A model generated the notes under the pieces. The model had not been told where the DNA came from. It did not search any database and saw only the letters and a program-made list of their open reading frames with translations. A stretch of DNA of 64,000 bases from Mangifera indica (lineage: Eukaryota > Streptophyta > Magnoliopsida > Sapindales > Anacardiaceae). A program made the position numbers and the translations under genes. The stretch covers positions 22,108,928-22,172,927 of the forward strand of contig NC_058138.1 of the NCBI RefSeq assembly GCF_011075055.1, in the 5' to 3' direction. Positions 11,364 to 23,130 of the stretch are shown one piece after another (position 1 is the stretch's first letter; the number at the start of each line of letters is the position of its first letter).

Positions 11364-13188
11364 CTGATAGTGAAAATGAATGATGATGGTCTGGTCAGGC
11401 TGGGTCTTACCCTCGTGTGCTCTAGAGTTTAAACAAGAGCAGGCCAGGATCACTTTAAACAAGCTTCCATAGGGGAATCCTAAAGCTGTCTTATTTCAGA
11501 ATGCTGCCTTGTTACACATTTACTTTTCGACTATGCTACAAACCTCTGTGCCTAATTGATGAAAGGATTCATTTCTTCCAAGAACGCATGAGGTTGTGAT
11601 GTGTGGTACAAGCTTCCTAGGTGTTCACTGCCTTGTCCCAGTGCCAGTGAAATTCTGGAAAAACAAGGCTTTCTCTTCATGCATTGCCAAAAATGGGTTG
11701 ACAGAACTTGGTTGAAGTAATTGGCATTTTTCATTCTTCCAGAGTTGAGATCGTACTGAAATTTTTTCAGCACATCAGATATGTATAAGCTTCTTTCATT
11801 TCAATATCTGCCTACTGTATTTTTCATTGGAACTGAATATATTTATGCTTTTGCTTATTTCAATTACAAAACATTTGCCATAAGTAATCCCTTCCTCACC
11901 AGGTATTGTCTTTCTCATACATCAATTTTTCATATTAGTTACATTCATAAGCCAGGGCATCATGATTCAATCCTTATATTCTTGATTGCAAATCTGTTTT
12001 CTGCTTTTATCACACCAAGTTTTCTGCTTTACTTGATTGAAACAGTACGGAGGAAATGAAAATGATACATAGTTGAATAATGTTACCAGACATTCTCACA
12101 ACCAACATTAGATATGTATCTCAGGCATCCAAAGGGACAAGATGCAATATTGACAGTGAAACTCTACAATTCCTTCATGAATGTCTCAGCCATAATGGCT
12201 TGGGAAATTTCATTTCATAATAAGAGACAGATGAATTTTTATTTCATTTAAAACGTACCCTCCCAATCCTTCTGCCACAAATGCTGTGAATTATATTAGA
12301 CTTCAATAACTGTTGAATTGCAATACATGTCTTTACCTGTCAAAGGTTCTAAAGTTAAACTATACAGACAGTTATTGTCATTGTCATCTTAGACCTGTGC
12401 AGAGGACACAACTACCATATTAGATCTAACATCTAATGCCAAATCCCCAAAATTACAGCAATGCTGAAAAGAAGCAAAAGTGCACCATTTCCTCCAGGCA
12501 GGATGGATGACCTTGAAAATTCAAGTAAGCCTTTTAGATGCAGTCAGTCATATTCAATAAAGAAAACTGTAATTAGACAATTATTGGAAGTGGTCTTGCA
12601 ATTCATGTCAAAGTTCACCATCTTATGAAGGAGGTAGTTGTCTAAATGAACTGTTTTCTTCAATTATTTTTCTACTCTATCATGGTTTATACTAAGCATA
12701 TAGCTAGAAGGTAACAGATTTGGGAAGTCGTTATCTCTTAGTCTGTGAAATACATCACAAAACAAAGAAAGGCTCTAGATTGATTTGATGAGATCATAGT
12801 GGGACTTGATGAATGCCAAGAATGATAACATTTTTTAGAACAAAAACTTGAAAGTAACTCATTCAAGGCTCAGGTCTTCTAGAATGGGAAGGCTTCTAGC
12901 AAAATATTTATTTTGAAAAATTATATCAATATCCATTATACATGTGCTACATGTACAACTGTTTGATTAGTGCATGAAATAATTTAACTGCTTAACCTAG
13001 AGAAAACTTTTTGCTTTTAATATGAATGAGATGGATGTGCAACTACATGGGATAGCATGTTGAGATTACCATTTATATCTTCTTATCTGCTTTTAAGGTT
13101 GTCACTGTAAGCCAAAATTCTTTCACTGTTAAGCTATTTCCACTAGCTGAAAGTTTAATGCATTTTTATGTTTATTCGCACATGTTAT
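11364..13188. other. Intergenic region between convergent PPR and permease genes
   Basis: This holds the 3' regions of two convergent genes. No domain is recognisable in any frame, and small frames at 11552-11773 (-) and 11781-12059 (+) show nothing family-like. I see no repeat or RNA gene. Confidence 0.5.
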
Positions 13189-14751
13189 CTATATTTCAGA
13201 TTCTAAGCAATACCTGAGCTTCTTCCTTGATTGCTGTATGTATGCCATAGCTGGAGGAAGAATTCCAAACAAGAAGCAGTTTGCATAAACCCCAGCAAAA
13301 TCTAGAGCTCTTGAGAAGGTTGAGGGGAAGAATGATGCTATGAGTACTGGAAGACTCAGAACAAGTAGCATTACAAATCTTTCCAATACATTCAGCCCAG
13401 ATATGCTTGATATAGATTTATCTTCTGAGGTGCCAACACTTCTTGAGCCATTAAATGAAATTTTCCCAATATTTCCAAGATCACTCTCACCTGAGTAAGT
13501 TACAAATCCAACTTTTCCAATTCTATCTTGATTAGAAACCACTTGAGACCTATGGCTATTATGTTCTACTGAATCCCCTTTCCCAAAAATCAACTCCAGG
13601 GTATCAACAAGCTGCTTTGGCAAGCTAACAGCATATCCTATGAAGCTAGTACCCAAAGCAGCAAATGCAAAGCCTTGAACTGCAGATAAAGCAGAAGGAT
13701 TAACTGAAAGCAAGAGGGATATGGGGTCTTTGGAGGAAGCATCTCCGTTAGTCCCAGCAAGCCCCAAAACAATCAAATTCCAAGAAAGAACCATAATCAA
13801 TGGAATAACCCCACCAATCAATACTGCTTTTCGAGCCTCGGATACAGTGTTCCCAGCAATCTTACAAATAAAAGGAGTGATAACATGGAACCCCAATGTG
13901 AGTACTGTTACAGGTATAGCAGGCAAAATTGATGAAAGACTCCAGGAGGCATAAGCGAAGGAACCTAATACATTTCTTCTAGCCACAGATAAACCAATTC
14001 CCACAAGTGCAGTTATGGAGAAAAACATAAGGAAGCATAAAAACCTATTTGCAACATCAATGGCCTTAAAAGGGAAGAACCCAATTACAATCCCAGCCCC
14101 CAGAGGAAACAAAGCATGAGCCAACACAAAATTCATCCATGGAAAGAACTGAGAGACAAGTGAACCAATGCCTGAAACACAAGCCACTAACAAAGAAAAA
14201 CTCAAGCTTGCATAAACCAAGGCAACAAAAGCACCAAAATGACTTCCCAATGCTTTTGTTGCAAGAGCAGTAAAGCTCACCTCTTCAACACCATCTTCTT
14301 CCATGGCTGCAAAAGTCAGCTCTGCAACAAGAATGATTGACGAAATAACGTAAACCCAAGACAGAAGAATAACCATACTTGAAGGAAGTGAGCCTGATCT
14401 TATCGTTGCAGCTGGCAAACCCAACATGCCAGGCCCTACAGCTGTACCAACGATCAAACTAACAGCACCCCAGAAACTCTTCTCCTTTACTCCTTGTGTC
14501 TCCTGAGGTTTCTGTTGCACGCCAACTTCATCATCACTGAAATCATTAACATCATGAGAAGCAACTGATAGAGAAACAGTATTGTTATTAGCTGTGCATT
14601 TTGTAATGGAAACGAAATGAGGAGTCTTGGAGTTTCTGGTGAACAATGCAGTCTTATTGGGAGATGGCGTTGTGTGATAAATGGGCTGTCTTTGAAGGTG
14701 GGTATTAAGGGGAAGTGAGCAAAATCTTGCTGGTGAAACAGAGAGAAGCAT
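13189..14751 (-). CDS. Plastid tryptophan/tyrosine permease-like transporter
   Basis: A single-exon frame of 520 codons. Residues 1 to about 90 are rich in Ser/Thr/Pro and poor in acidic residues, then acidic, as in a chloroplast transit region. The transporter core starts at about residue 92 with SFWGAVSLIVGTAVGPGML, the unwound first helix with a Gly-rich substrate-binding motif shared with bacterial TyrP/Mtr aromatic amino acid permeases of the APC superfamily. About ten to eleven hydrophobic segments follow, including FHVITPFICKIAG in the middle, and a hydrophilic loop at about 395-450 precedes the last two helices. Inferred role: aromatic amino acid movement across a plastid membrane. 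Substrate is not proven. The first third and the promoter are duplicated at 47960-48830. The gene is divergent from the thioredoxin gene at 16435. Confidence 0.87.
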   Translation of the reverse strand: MLLSVSPARFCSLPLNTHLQRQPIYHTTPSPNKTALFTRNSKTPHFVSITKCTANNNTVSLSVASHDVNDFSDDEVGVQQKPQETQGVKEKSFWGAVSLIVGTAVGPGMLGLPAATIRSGSLPSSMVILLSWVYVISSIILVAELTFAAMEEDGVEEVSFTALATKALGSHFGAFVALVYASLSFSLLVACVSGIGSLVSQFFPWMNFVLAHALFPLGAGIVIGFFPFKAIDVANRFLCFLMFFSITALVGIGLSVARRNVLGSFAYASWSLSSILPAIPVTVLTLGFHVITPFICKIAGNTVSEARKAVLIGGVIPLIMVLSWNLIVLGLAGTNGDASSKDPISLLLSVNPSALSAVQGFAFAALGTSFIGYAVSLPKQLVDTLELIFGKGDSVEHNSHRSQVVSNQDRIGKVGFVTYSGESDLGNIGKISFNGSRSVGTSEDKSISSISGLNVLERFVMLLVLSLPVLIASFFPSTFSRALDFAGVYANCFLFGILPPAMAYIQQSRKKLRYCLESEI

Positions 14752-16434
14752 TCTGGTTGAGTAGAATCACTTGGAACCAAGATTCTTTGAATAAGAATGA
14801 TTGTAGAAGTGCTTTTGTCAAACTCAAAACCTCCAGACTACCCAGTTACCCAGTAGAAGCTGAAGATTCTTTCTGAGGTTTTATTGTTAAGTTGTGAGTT
14901 AATTGCATTTTCCCTGGGTTTTGGCCCTGATCCTGTAGGACACAAATTAAGAAAGCCCACTTCAGATTTTTCAAATGATGTGTTAATTGGACAAATTTGA
15001 CTTATTTTATTTATATTATATTTTACACAAAAATTATTTAAAAAAAGAAAATTCTATTGTACTTTAAATGGTGAATTTTTCAAAAATTAAAAATAAAATT
15101 TGGATCTCTTCAATTCAACATTGTAAACTCCCAAACGCCTCGTGTGAATGTGGTCTTCAATCTTTCATATTTGTGGTTAATTTTTGTTCAATTTCCCATT
15201 ACTCTTTGACTAATTTTAATTGCCTAGAATTTTCAAACTAAATATTTCGCTAAATAAATTTTATTCAATTCATTAATTTCAAGTAGTTCCTTTCCCATTT
15301 TAAGGTTTAAATTGGGACTAAAGATCGCTTCCTACTCAAATTGTTCCTCTAACCAAGTCATAATCACCGGTTTATTCATGAACTTTTTAGTGGGTCGATC
15401 CAAGATATTATATAAATTTATTTTTTTAATTTTTAAAAATTTTAATTATGTCAGAATGACCTGTGGGCTGGACCCTCCTGACACGGTCGCACTCCCATAA
15501 GCTGGGCCGTTGACCAGTCGGTCCTTTTACAAGTCTAGCACAAGCACAAAAACAAAAAAAAAAAATTGACAAAATAAAAAACTGATTTTTTTACTAGAAT
15601 TGGCCCCACGCAGAGAAATAAGGTGGCAGATCACCGGCCTTTTATCCAAATCATATCCAAATTTCAATTACTTAGGTTTCCTGCCACCACGTGTCACCTA
15701 GTACACTATTCACGTCATCAACCACTCACCATAAATAAATAAACCTTATCCATTTATCTTTCACCTCAAAAATCCTCAAACATCAGAAAATTATACTCAC
15801 CGTTAGATCCAGTCCAATAAAGAAATCAACGGCCAGGATTGGCCATTCCTCTTTTGAAAACCGGAAAAAAGTGAAAAATATTTAAATAAACCTCATCCAT
15901 ATATATCCCGACGTTAGTAAATTTTTCTTACCGTTGGATGCAGTATGATTAAATGATTGACGTTCAGGATTAGACCTTCTTTTTTTTAAATAAAACAAGC
16001 AAACTGATTTTGCTTTTCAACAACGGGGTGCTTTTACTGAAATAGAAAACAATAAAATTCAACCTTTGAACAACAGCTGTCGCCATTTTCTTCATTGAAA
16101 CTGTTTTCTTTGTTTTCAGAGAGAAGATTATTGCTGTCAAAATAGCCTTCCATATAATAGAGCTTCTTCGCTGTCTTGCGTTTGTTTCGATGACTTCTTT
16201 GAAACTGTTTCTCGTAAATCAAGAAAAGCTGTGTTTCTGTTCTTTAAGCAGCTAAATCCAATCATTTTACTTACTCCTGTTTCCATTCGTTGGTTTCTCT
16301 TTGAACAACGTAATTTGCACGATAAAAATTATTTCTTTCAACAGAAATCTGTTCCTGCTTGCTGCTTCCATCTGGTTTCCAGTGTGACTGCTTTCTTTGT
16401 TTTGGGGATTTTTTTTTTTTTGTTGAGAGAAAAG
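14752..16434. promoter_or_regulatory. Divergent promoter region between permease and thioredoxin genes
   Basis: About 1.7 kb separates the two divergent start codons. The permease-proximal part (to about 15290) recurs at about 48285-48830 with the same spacing. The thioredoxin-proximal part has a G-box/ABRE at 15687 and ends in a pyrimidine-rich leader (16020-16434). Two related words, ACCGTTAGATCCAG near 15800 and ACCGTTGGATGCAG near 15931, occur about 130 bases apart. An open frame continues upstream of the thioredoxin ATG to 16231, but its residues are not transit-peptide-like. Confidence 0.5.
15687..15695. promoter_or_regulatory. G-box / ABRE core (CCACGTGTC)
   Basis: A perfect CACGTG palindrome followed by TC lies within the divergent promoter. 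G-boxes bind bZIP and bHLH factors and often mark light- or ABA-responsive promoters. Activity here is inference. Confidence 0.5.
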
Positions 16435-17921
16435 ATGGCTGATGTGTTAGCCAAATCAAATCTGTTTTCTTACATCAATCCTCATCAACACAGTAAAGGC
16501 CTCTCTTTGATCCCAGAAAGCTGTGCTGGTTCATGTTCTATGAGGGGTTTTCCAGTGAAATTGAAATCGCATGCTCTGAGACTTTCTTCATCTTTAAACA
16601 GTGATTTTAATAGAAAGAGAGTTGTTTTCAAAGAGAATAAGGGCTTGCCCGGAAGAGGAAATTCTTCAAAGGTCTCCATTAAAGCACGGGTAGGTAACAA
16701 ATTTCTATATTTCAATTAAAAAATATTTGTTCTCTTTTAATTTAAGTTGTTTCAGATTCCTTTATTATCACAATGTTAAAGTTCCTATGAATAATCTTCT
16801 TGTATTGATTTTGGTTGAGTATGTCTGATTTTGATCTTACAGTAATTACTATGAATTAAATGGAATTTTCTTCTTCGATTCGACCAGCATATCGGCCTTA
16901 TAGGGAAATCACAAAAGTGGTGGGAAAAGGGGCTGCAAACAAACATGAAAGAGGTGACCTCTGCACAAGATCTAGTAGACTCCGTTTTGAATGCCGGGGA
17001 CAAACTTGTTGTTGTTGATTTTTTCTCTCCTGGTTGTGGTGGCTGCAAAGCTCTCCACCCCAAGGTACAATCTTCAAACGTATGCATGTTTGTGTTTGTA
17101 GCTTTATGTCTAAAATTTCATGTTTATATTTGTATAAAGTAGTAATTATAATTGTGAATGGGTTTTGGCTTGTGTTAGATATGTCAATTTGCAGAAATGC
17201 ACCCAGATGTGCAGTTTGTTCAGGTGAATTATGAGGAGCACAAATCCATGTGTTATAGTCTTAATGTTCATGTGCTGCCGTTTTTCCGGTTTTACAGAGG
17301 AGCTCATGGTCGACTTTGTAGCTTTAGCTGCACTAATGCCACGGTGAGTCCAACTATCCGTTGTTTCCCAATTCTTTAAGATAGGTTTTGGTCTTTTTAC
17401 TAAAATGTTGACAATGCTGATTTTACAAGATCGCATAGTTCTTTATAGCATCGATCCATTTTTGTTGCTTATAATTTTACTCTTTAACATCATGTTGCCA
17501 TAGTCTACAAGATGATTCATTTGTGCTCATTTTTTCGTTGGCCCAATATTTAGTTGTTTATCTTGCGCATATTTACCTTTCCACCATACTGATGGTTTTA
17601 GTTTCTTCATGTGACCTTTGATATTCACAGATCAAGAAATTCAAAGATGCTTTGGCTAAGCATGCTACTGACCGATGCAGCCTCGAGCCAACGAAAGGGT
17701 TGGAGGAGAAAGAACTCATTGCATTGGCTGCTAACAAAGATCTTTCCTTCAACTACACACCAAAACCACAGCCAACACATGTCCCTGGCAAAGAAGAATT
17801 ACCAGTTCCAGATTTAGTCAGGCCTCACACAATCTCCGATCTCCCCTTACCTCTTCCTTCAACAACCTTAAACTCTACTCAAGACAGTAAAGATAAACCA
17901 TTGGTTGCTTCCGGGAGATGA
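16435..17921 (+). CDS. Atypical Cys-His-rich thioredoxin (ACHT / thioredoxin-like 1), chloroplast, four exons
   Basis: Exons 16435-16689, 16888-17064, 17179-17343 and 17631-17921 have GT-AG borders and all junctions are phase 0, giving 295 residues. Residues 1 to about 85 are a basic, Ser-rich transit peptide. The thioredoxin fold follows: KEVTSAQDLVDSVLNAGDKL, then VVVDFFSPGCGGCKALHP with active site CGGC in place of the canonical CGPC, then QVNYEEHKSMCYSLNVHVLP with the cis-proline loop and RGAHGRLCSFSCTNAT. The CGGC site and extra Cys residues are the hallmark of ACHT proteins, which oxidise chloroplast targets such as 2-Cys peroxiredoxin partners and the small subunit of ADP-glucose pyrophosphorylase. 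The last roughly 75 residues form a hydrophilic Pro-rich tail. It most resembles the ACHT4/ACHT5 group by the GLIGKSQKWWEKG lead-in. Complete and intact. Confidence 0.93.
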
Positions 17922-18339
17922 TGTTTGATGTGATTAGTTTTTGCCAACCCCAACTTCTTCTGTTACCCTTGTACAGCTCCATGTTGTGTTCTTTCTTTCA
18001 TGTAAAATCATACTGTATGTTTGTTCCAAAGGAATTGCAGGCGCTTGGATTTTTCTTTTTTTTTTTTGGATCCTAGCCTGTTAATCTCAAGGGTATTTAA
18101 AGAGCAAATCTTTTTTTGTTTGTTGGTTTGCTCTTGTTGAAGGCAAGCCCTTTGTGGTTGTAAATATAATTTGGCTAGAGTACTTGTACTACACTCGTAG
18201 TATGTGATATGAAGATGATTTTGCTTTTATTTTTCTTGCATTTTGGATGGGAACAAAAAGTGTCATCTTCCTTATAGCTTAGAAATAATCTCTCTCTCTT
18301 TCTGTAAGTTAACGAATTCTGAAAAAGATCATAGAAGTT
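17922..18339. other. 3' region of the thioredoxin gene
   Basis: T-rich sequence with several possible polyadenylation words; no gene seen. Confidence 0.4.
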
Positions 18340-18555
18340 TCAAGAAAAATTTTGAGCTTTCCTTGTGGCCAACAGCCAGAAACCAATTAACAGTTGGATG
18401 ACACAATCCAGGGCCACAGAGGACCAAAAAATTTGGCCATTGGCATTACAAAACTTGCCGGGGCAAAACTCATAGTAGGTGTCCCAATCTGGTCCACAAA
18501 AGCAGAAGATGCCATAGCATATGCCGAGTGCTAAATTGACTGACGAGAAAAGCAC
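18340..18555 (-). CDS. Possible last exon of a small membrane protein; unrecognised
   Basis: The frame encodes 71 residues with two hydrophobic segments, SSVNLALGICYGIFCFCG near the start and FWSSVALDCVIQLLIGFWLL near the end. Between them is a Cys/aromatic-rich loop (YYEFCPGKFCNANGQ) that looks structured, not random. A possible splice acceptor (CTCGTCAG) falls just inside the frame at about 18548, so this may be the final exon of a larger or decayed gene. I do not recognise the family. Nothing similar is seen upstream to about 18860. It could be an ORF shadow, but its composition is protein-like. Confidence 0.3.
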   Translation of the reverse strand: MLFSSVNLALGICYGIFCFCGPDWDTYYEFCPGKFCNANGQIFWSSVALDCVIQLLIGFWLLATRKAQNFS

Positions 18556-19387
18556 TGGTTAAAGGTGAAAAGCTACATTGGAGAAGATGTTGCGTCTGGG
18601 TCGATGAAGGAACGTGGCCTCTCTTACTTCTAGGATATTCTATTGCCAAAGTTTTACGCTTTGAAATTGTAAACCCTTTTTTTCTTTCCATGTGTCCACC
18701 CTTTAATTGATTTTGACATCATTCAAGATGCGAAATCTTGAAGGTTCTCTCTGCTTATCCCATGTGTCTGGGGTCTGTCCATTAAAGAGCTGCTTCACCT
18801 ATTTGTTCGCACTTTAGGAGCAACTTCTGCCCCATATGATTTGACATGGTAATCAAGATCTTTGAAGAGAGTCTAGGGGGTAAATATGTTTGAGAAAATT
18901 TAGTAAATTCCTAAGTAAACTTAAAAAAATTTTAAATCATATATTTATATTTTTAAATTTTTAAATTTTTATTTTTAAATTTTAAATATAAAAATAATTG
19001 ATAAATATATAAATTATAGATTAAAATTAAAATATAATAATTTAAAAATTAAGAGGTTTAAATTAATTTTTTGAATTGAGTTTGAGTAAATTTAATTTGT
19101 CTTGAATTTAAGCCAAAATCTCATCCATTTAAAGAGCTTAAACTCAAGTTCTAAGTTATCCCTAAAGTTATTGAATTGAATTCTAAGTCAACTAATACTC
19201 AAAGCAGTTCAGCTGGATTACACTCTTGGCTTTGACCCTCTATTTGTGGCCAGTATTCTTGTTAGGGCATTCATCCAAGTGGGCACGCATAAACAAGAGT
19301 CATTGAAAGACTTTCTGCATAATCTAAGCATATTTCTTGGGAAGCTCTCGTGACTTAGGAAAGTAAAAAGCAAGCCCTTTACGAGAC
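18556..19387. other. AT-rich intergenic sequence
   Basis: Positions 18930-19070 are nearly pure AT. 19070-19160 has TTGAATT-type inverted words similar to decayed MITE arms. No gene is seen. Confidence 0.4.
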
Positions 19388-19615
19388 TTGCATGGTAAAC
19401 ACTATGAACTTGTTAAGTTGGTCTATGATAATCCGGCAACCATACATATTGCTTCAAACCTAGTGTATCACAAACGAACGAAAAACATTGAGTTATATTG
19501 CCACATGGTTCGTGAAACAAATGTTAAAATGGGAAGATATAGACGTCCATGTGCAGACAAGAAATCAAGTTACTGATATATTTACAAAACCTAGAGGAAG
19601 AGTATTAAAGGAATG
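19388..19615 (+). mobile_element. Ty1/Copia retrotransposon remnant: RNase H end of the polyprotein
   Basis: The frame reads VYDNPATIHIASNLVYHKRT, then KNIELYCHMVRE and, after a frame change, HVQTRNQVTDIFTKP. These are the C-terminal RNase H words of Copia polyproteins (consensus DN..AI.IA.NP..H.RTKHIE.D.H..RE, then Q.AD.FTK). Integrase, protease and most of reverse transcriptase are absent. Non-functional. Confidence 0.82.
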
Positions 19616-19870
19616 AGAATCAAATAGGTTCTGATCCTGGAATCCATCTACAACTATGATTTTGGGCCTGATGTCTGGTGTTTAAGGCCTAGATGATTTG
19701 TAGGCGTTCTAGTTGTAATTGGCAATTACTTAAGACAGTCTTTTCCTGTAACTGTTTTTCTTGGCCATGTATATAGTTTATGTGATCAGTATTGATTATG
19801 CAATGCAGAGGAATTCTCCATCTTTGATTCCCTCTTTTTTGTCATTGAACAAGAATTATAAACTTGAATC
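19616..19870 (+). repeat. Probable 3' LTR remnant of the Copia element
   Basis: The sequence directly downstream of the RNase H end, with a TGTAACTG-type stretch and a TATATAG box near 19771, is where the 3' LTR of a Copia element would lie. No matching 5' LTR was found in the window, so limits are approximate. Confidence 0.4.
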
Positions 19871-20134
19871 TTTCTTAACATATAGCACTGCATTCAACTG
19901 CAGCAATTGAGCAGCAAATATATAAAGTCCCCATAAATGATCTCTGATGATAGTGAACACTGCAGAAACATTAATCTTAAAAGGATGGATGGTGTTCTTG
20001 TGCAAGCTTACATATACTGAAAAAGTCTTTACATTTTTTTTCCATATAAGTTCAAGCTTACATATATTGAAATAAGTCTTTACTTTTTTTTTTCCATATA
20101 AGTTTCTTTCAAAAGTCCAGCTCTCAGTTTACCT
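19871..20134. repeat. Intergenic, short local tandem duplication
   Basis: Two copies of CAAGCTTACATATA(C/T)TGAAA followed by AGTCTTTAC, a T-run and CCATATAAGTT lie side by side at about 20003-20052 and 20052-20103. This is likely part of the 3' flank of the Pur-alpha-like gene. Confidence 0.6.
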
Positions 20135-22490
20135 TCATGAAGCTGATCTTCCATTGCTGTTCTGAATGAAATGACCAACCGTTTCATGGAACTGCTGCAC
20201 ACTTGCCAAAGGGATTACGACAGATGAACGATAACCATTCATCACCTGCAATTTCAATACAAAGAATTTTTGAAAAAGAAATTGTAATAGTATGTTAGAA
20301 TCTTTGTTATTCAATGATAAATTTACCTCAGATATCTTTAAGAAACTGCCCTTCTTATTGCTTCCAAGATCAAAGTAGAACCTCTTCAAGCCAACTCTCA
20401 GCATTTTTGATTCCCCAACGCCTATAGTTTCATTCTGTGAACTTTCTATGTTTAACTCTGCCACTGTTAAATTTTCAGCACTTGGACTATCAGTGTGATC
20501 GACTTTGGCATCTGATGCCTTATTTGGGCGTTTCAAAGGATCAAATCTTGTCTATGTCATCACAAGTAGAACCCATTAAGGTCTTCTCTTGAGAGAGAAA
20601 CCAACTGGTACAACAAAAACATAAATGAAACAGAAAAGCCAAGACCTCAAAAGGAGGGCACATATGTTTTGCAGTGTCATCAAGCTCCGCTAATGTCTTT
20701 CTGAATTGTTCCCAACCATTGCCATCTGAAGGAATGAATATGCTGTTTTCCTTTTCCCTTGTCGCCGCTTCACTAACCTGCAAGCAGAACTCACAAATCC
20801 AGATGCACATTATATCTCATAAATATTTGATCATCTCTCTCAATATTATTACTGATCAAAACACATACTTAAAGACATGGAAGAATGCTAAACCGAAAAG
20901 ATGAAGACAAAAGAACAAAAATCCTGAAAAGATTTGATCAATCACTTGTTCAGATGGGACAGGAGATACAATCTCAGATGAAGAATGTGGTGGTGACATA
21001 CATAGCACAAAATGACTTAAGTATATTCTCCCTATAGTGGAATGCTAAGTTGAAATGATTTCAATCCCTAAAGTCGAATTATTTCAAGTTTTAAATGAGT
21101 TATAATATTCCAACCGCCTGAGAAACACTAAACCCCAAGGATTAAATAGAGTGGCTAAGCGAAATGACTCCCTTGTGAAAGACTAGAATTCAACTAGCGT
21201 GATCTCCCTTTGATTGCTGCATGGGGTATATCTGTTCGGCAAAGTCGGATAGAGTTTCTCGGTTATTAAAAAAAGAAAGAAAAACACTAAATCGAAGCCT
21301 AAATTTCCAATTTTTGTTATGAGGTTTAAAAAAAGTGTGGTTTTGTTACAGTAAGCTTTTCAAAATAAAAATGATGTCTCAAGCAAATCCAACAAAATCA
21401 TTGAGAGAATTTTGTGTGTTTGTGGAGGTGAATGAGAAATTTTTAGTAGCTATCTTGAAAATCAAGTGCTTGCAGAAGTTCAAAATCTCAAGATAACATT
21501 CTTCTGCTTAATTATCATACTTAAAGAAGAGTGCTAGATTATTTCAAGAAGCACATCTCCGACCTCAGCATTGAGCTCATATTTCACTACCCAGTTGAAA
21601 GCTCCAGCAATCGTGAAAAGTTCCATCAAACATACATATCCTTTGACTTATTATTGCATTACTTTACATCCAGCAAAAATTGGTACACAATGCAGATTCT
21701 AACAATCCACATAATCTCACTGTACCTTTAATTTAAAAGATACCAAAATCTTCATCAGTGACTCATGTATAAATTCATAATACACATGAAACCCACATTT
21801 GGCCAGGTAATCGCTACAGCATTCTTGAATCTATGATAAATGGTCTCAAAACTGATTATACTTTTTAATAATTTTCCTCCTCATTCCAACAAATTTATAA
21901 AATGCAGACAACCAAATGGTCACTAAGATGCATTACAATACAAGCACTAGGAAATAAGTGGAGACAAAGACTACCATTTTACTTTACCTTTAGAAAGTGG
22001 TCCCATTTGTTCTGCCCAACTTGAAAGAGGAACTCCTAAGCAACAGAAAGAAAAAGAAAAATTTAGAAAAATAATTCAAAGAAAAAGCTCTCCATCCCAG
22101 ATTTTGAAACCCATTTATTAATAAAAAAATCTGTCCCGGAAAAAACAAAAGAGAGAAATGAAAGCGAGAGTACAGTACAAGTACCACTTTGTCATCGATC
22201 TTGAGTTGTTTTGGTTTGCCAGAGCTCTTCTTCAGTGGGTTGTTTTCAGAACCAGAACAAAAGCCTTCCAAAACATCCAAGAAGGCAGTAAGTCCCTTTG
22301 AAGGGATCAAAATGGAGCGATCCTTCAGTGTTGATATTAGCATGAATTGATGGTGAGCATTCTCCTTGTACTCGAAACAGAACTCACTCTGCTCTATCTG
22401 TATGTTCTTTCGTAGAAACACCACTTCCATATCACCAAAACAACCTCCCGGCCCTGGTTCCTGCTTCTCCATTTCCCAAACTCCAAACAA
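20135..22490 (-). CDS. PURA1: Pur-alpha-like single-stranded nucleic-acid-binding protein, five exons
   Basis: Exons in transcript order are 22490-22185, 22035-21988, 20777-20646, 20551-20327 and 20245-20135. All junctions are phase 0 with GT-AG borders, giving 273 residues (267 if the second Met, MEKQEPGPGG, is used). Three PUR repeats are visible. The first has EFCFEYKENAHHQFMLIS and RSILIPSKGLTAFLDVLE, the second EFLFQVGQNKWDHFLK + VSEAA and SIFIPSDGNGWEQF, and the third KRFYFDLGSNKKGSFLKISE and RSSVVIPLASVQQFHETVGHF. This order matches Arabidopsis Pur-alpha 1 from memory. Family members bind purine-rich single strands and tel-box promoter motifs (TCP and ribosomal protein genes). Compared with canonical Pur-alpha, repeats 1 and 2 are quite diverged, lacking the RGR-L-ISE core of repeat 1, so this may be a specialised paralog. 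Intron 2 (20778-21987) contains one breakpoint of the downstream tandem array. Confidence 0.87.
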
Positions 22491-23130
22491 AGAATATTGG
22501 AGAAGATCACTTTCAGAGACTAAAGAAATGTAAAATAAATGAAAAGGACGTGGAGCTGAATGCTATTGGTTACTTTAACAAATGGAAGTACGGAAAGAGA
22601 ATTGAGTTGGTAAATATAAAAACTTTTATTATTACAGCTGCATATTCAACTGTGAATTAATTAGTAGTCATTGCCACTTCAAGCTAAACGACAACTGAAG
22701 AAAACTTGGACGAGGCTCTTTCATCGGTTAGCGCTTGCTTGCTTGCATTGCATGGCTCATGGCTGAAGGTTGAAGTCATGGCTCATGATGGCTCATGACT
22801 TCAATAATCTAGAACACAATGCTGCTGCATATGTAACTCATATAAGAATCACCATATTATCTTCTGCTTCTTCTTGATCAAGATTCCTCTGGATACAATT
22901 GAAAGCCCTTCTGAGAGCTGAAAATGGATTTTTTTCTTTCCCAATCCAACGGTGGTCTCATAATCACTGCATCAGGTAAAGTCAAACTATGAATACATAT
23001 CAAAGAAACGCTTGGACACATTTATTTTCGGGATGTAAATCTTCTCTAAGTTGGTTTTACAACATTGAAAATTCCTTGTTTAATTTTTCATAGGCCTGAG
23101 TTTTTATTACTCTGTTTTCCCCACTAACAG
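22491..23130. promoter_or_regulatory. Upstream region of the Pur-alpha-like gene, reused as array repeat
   Basis: Promoter region of the minus-strand gene. The block from about 22530 to 22850, which includes GCTTGCTTGCTTGCATTGC and repeated GGCTCATG words, recurs at about 28117-28410 and 40330-40640. The last stretch runs into the intron of the plus-strand kinase relic. Confidence 0.6.
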
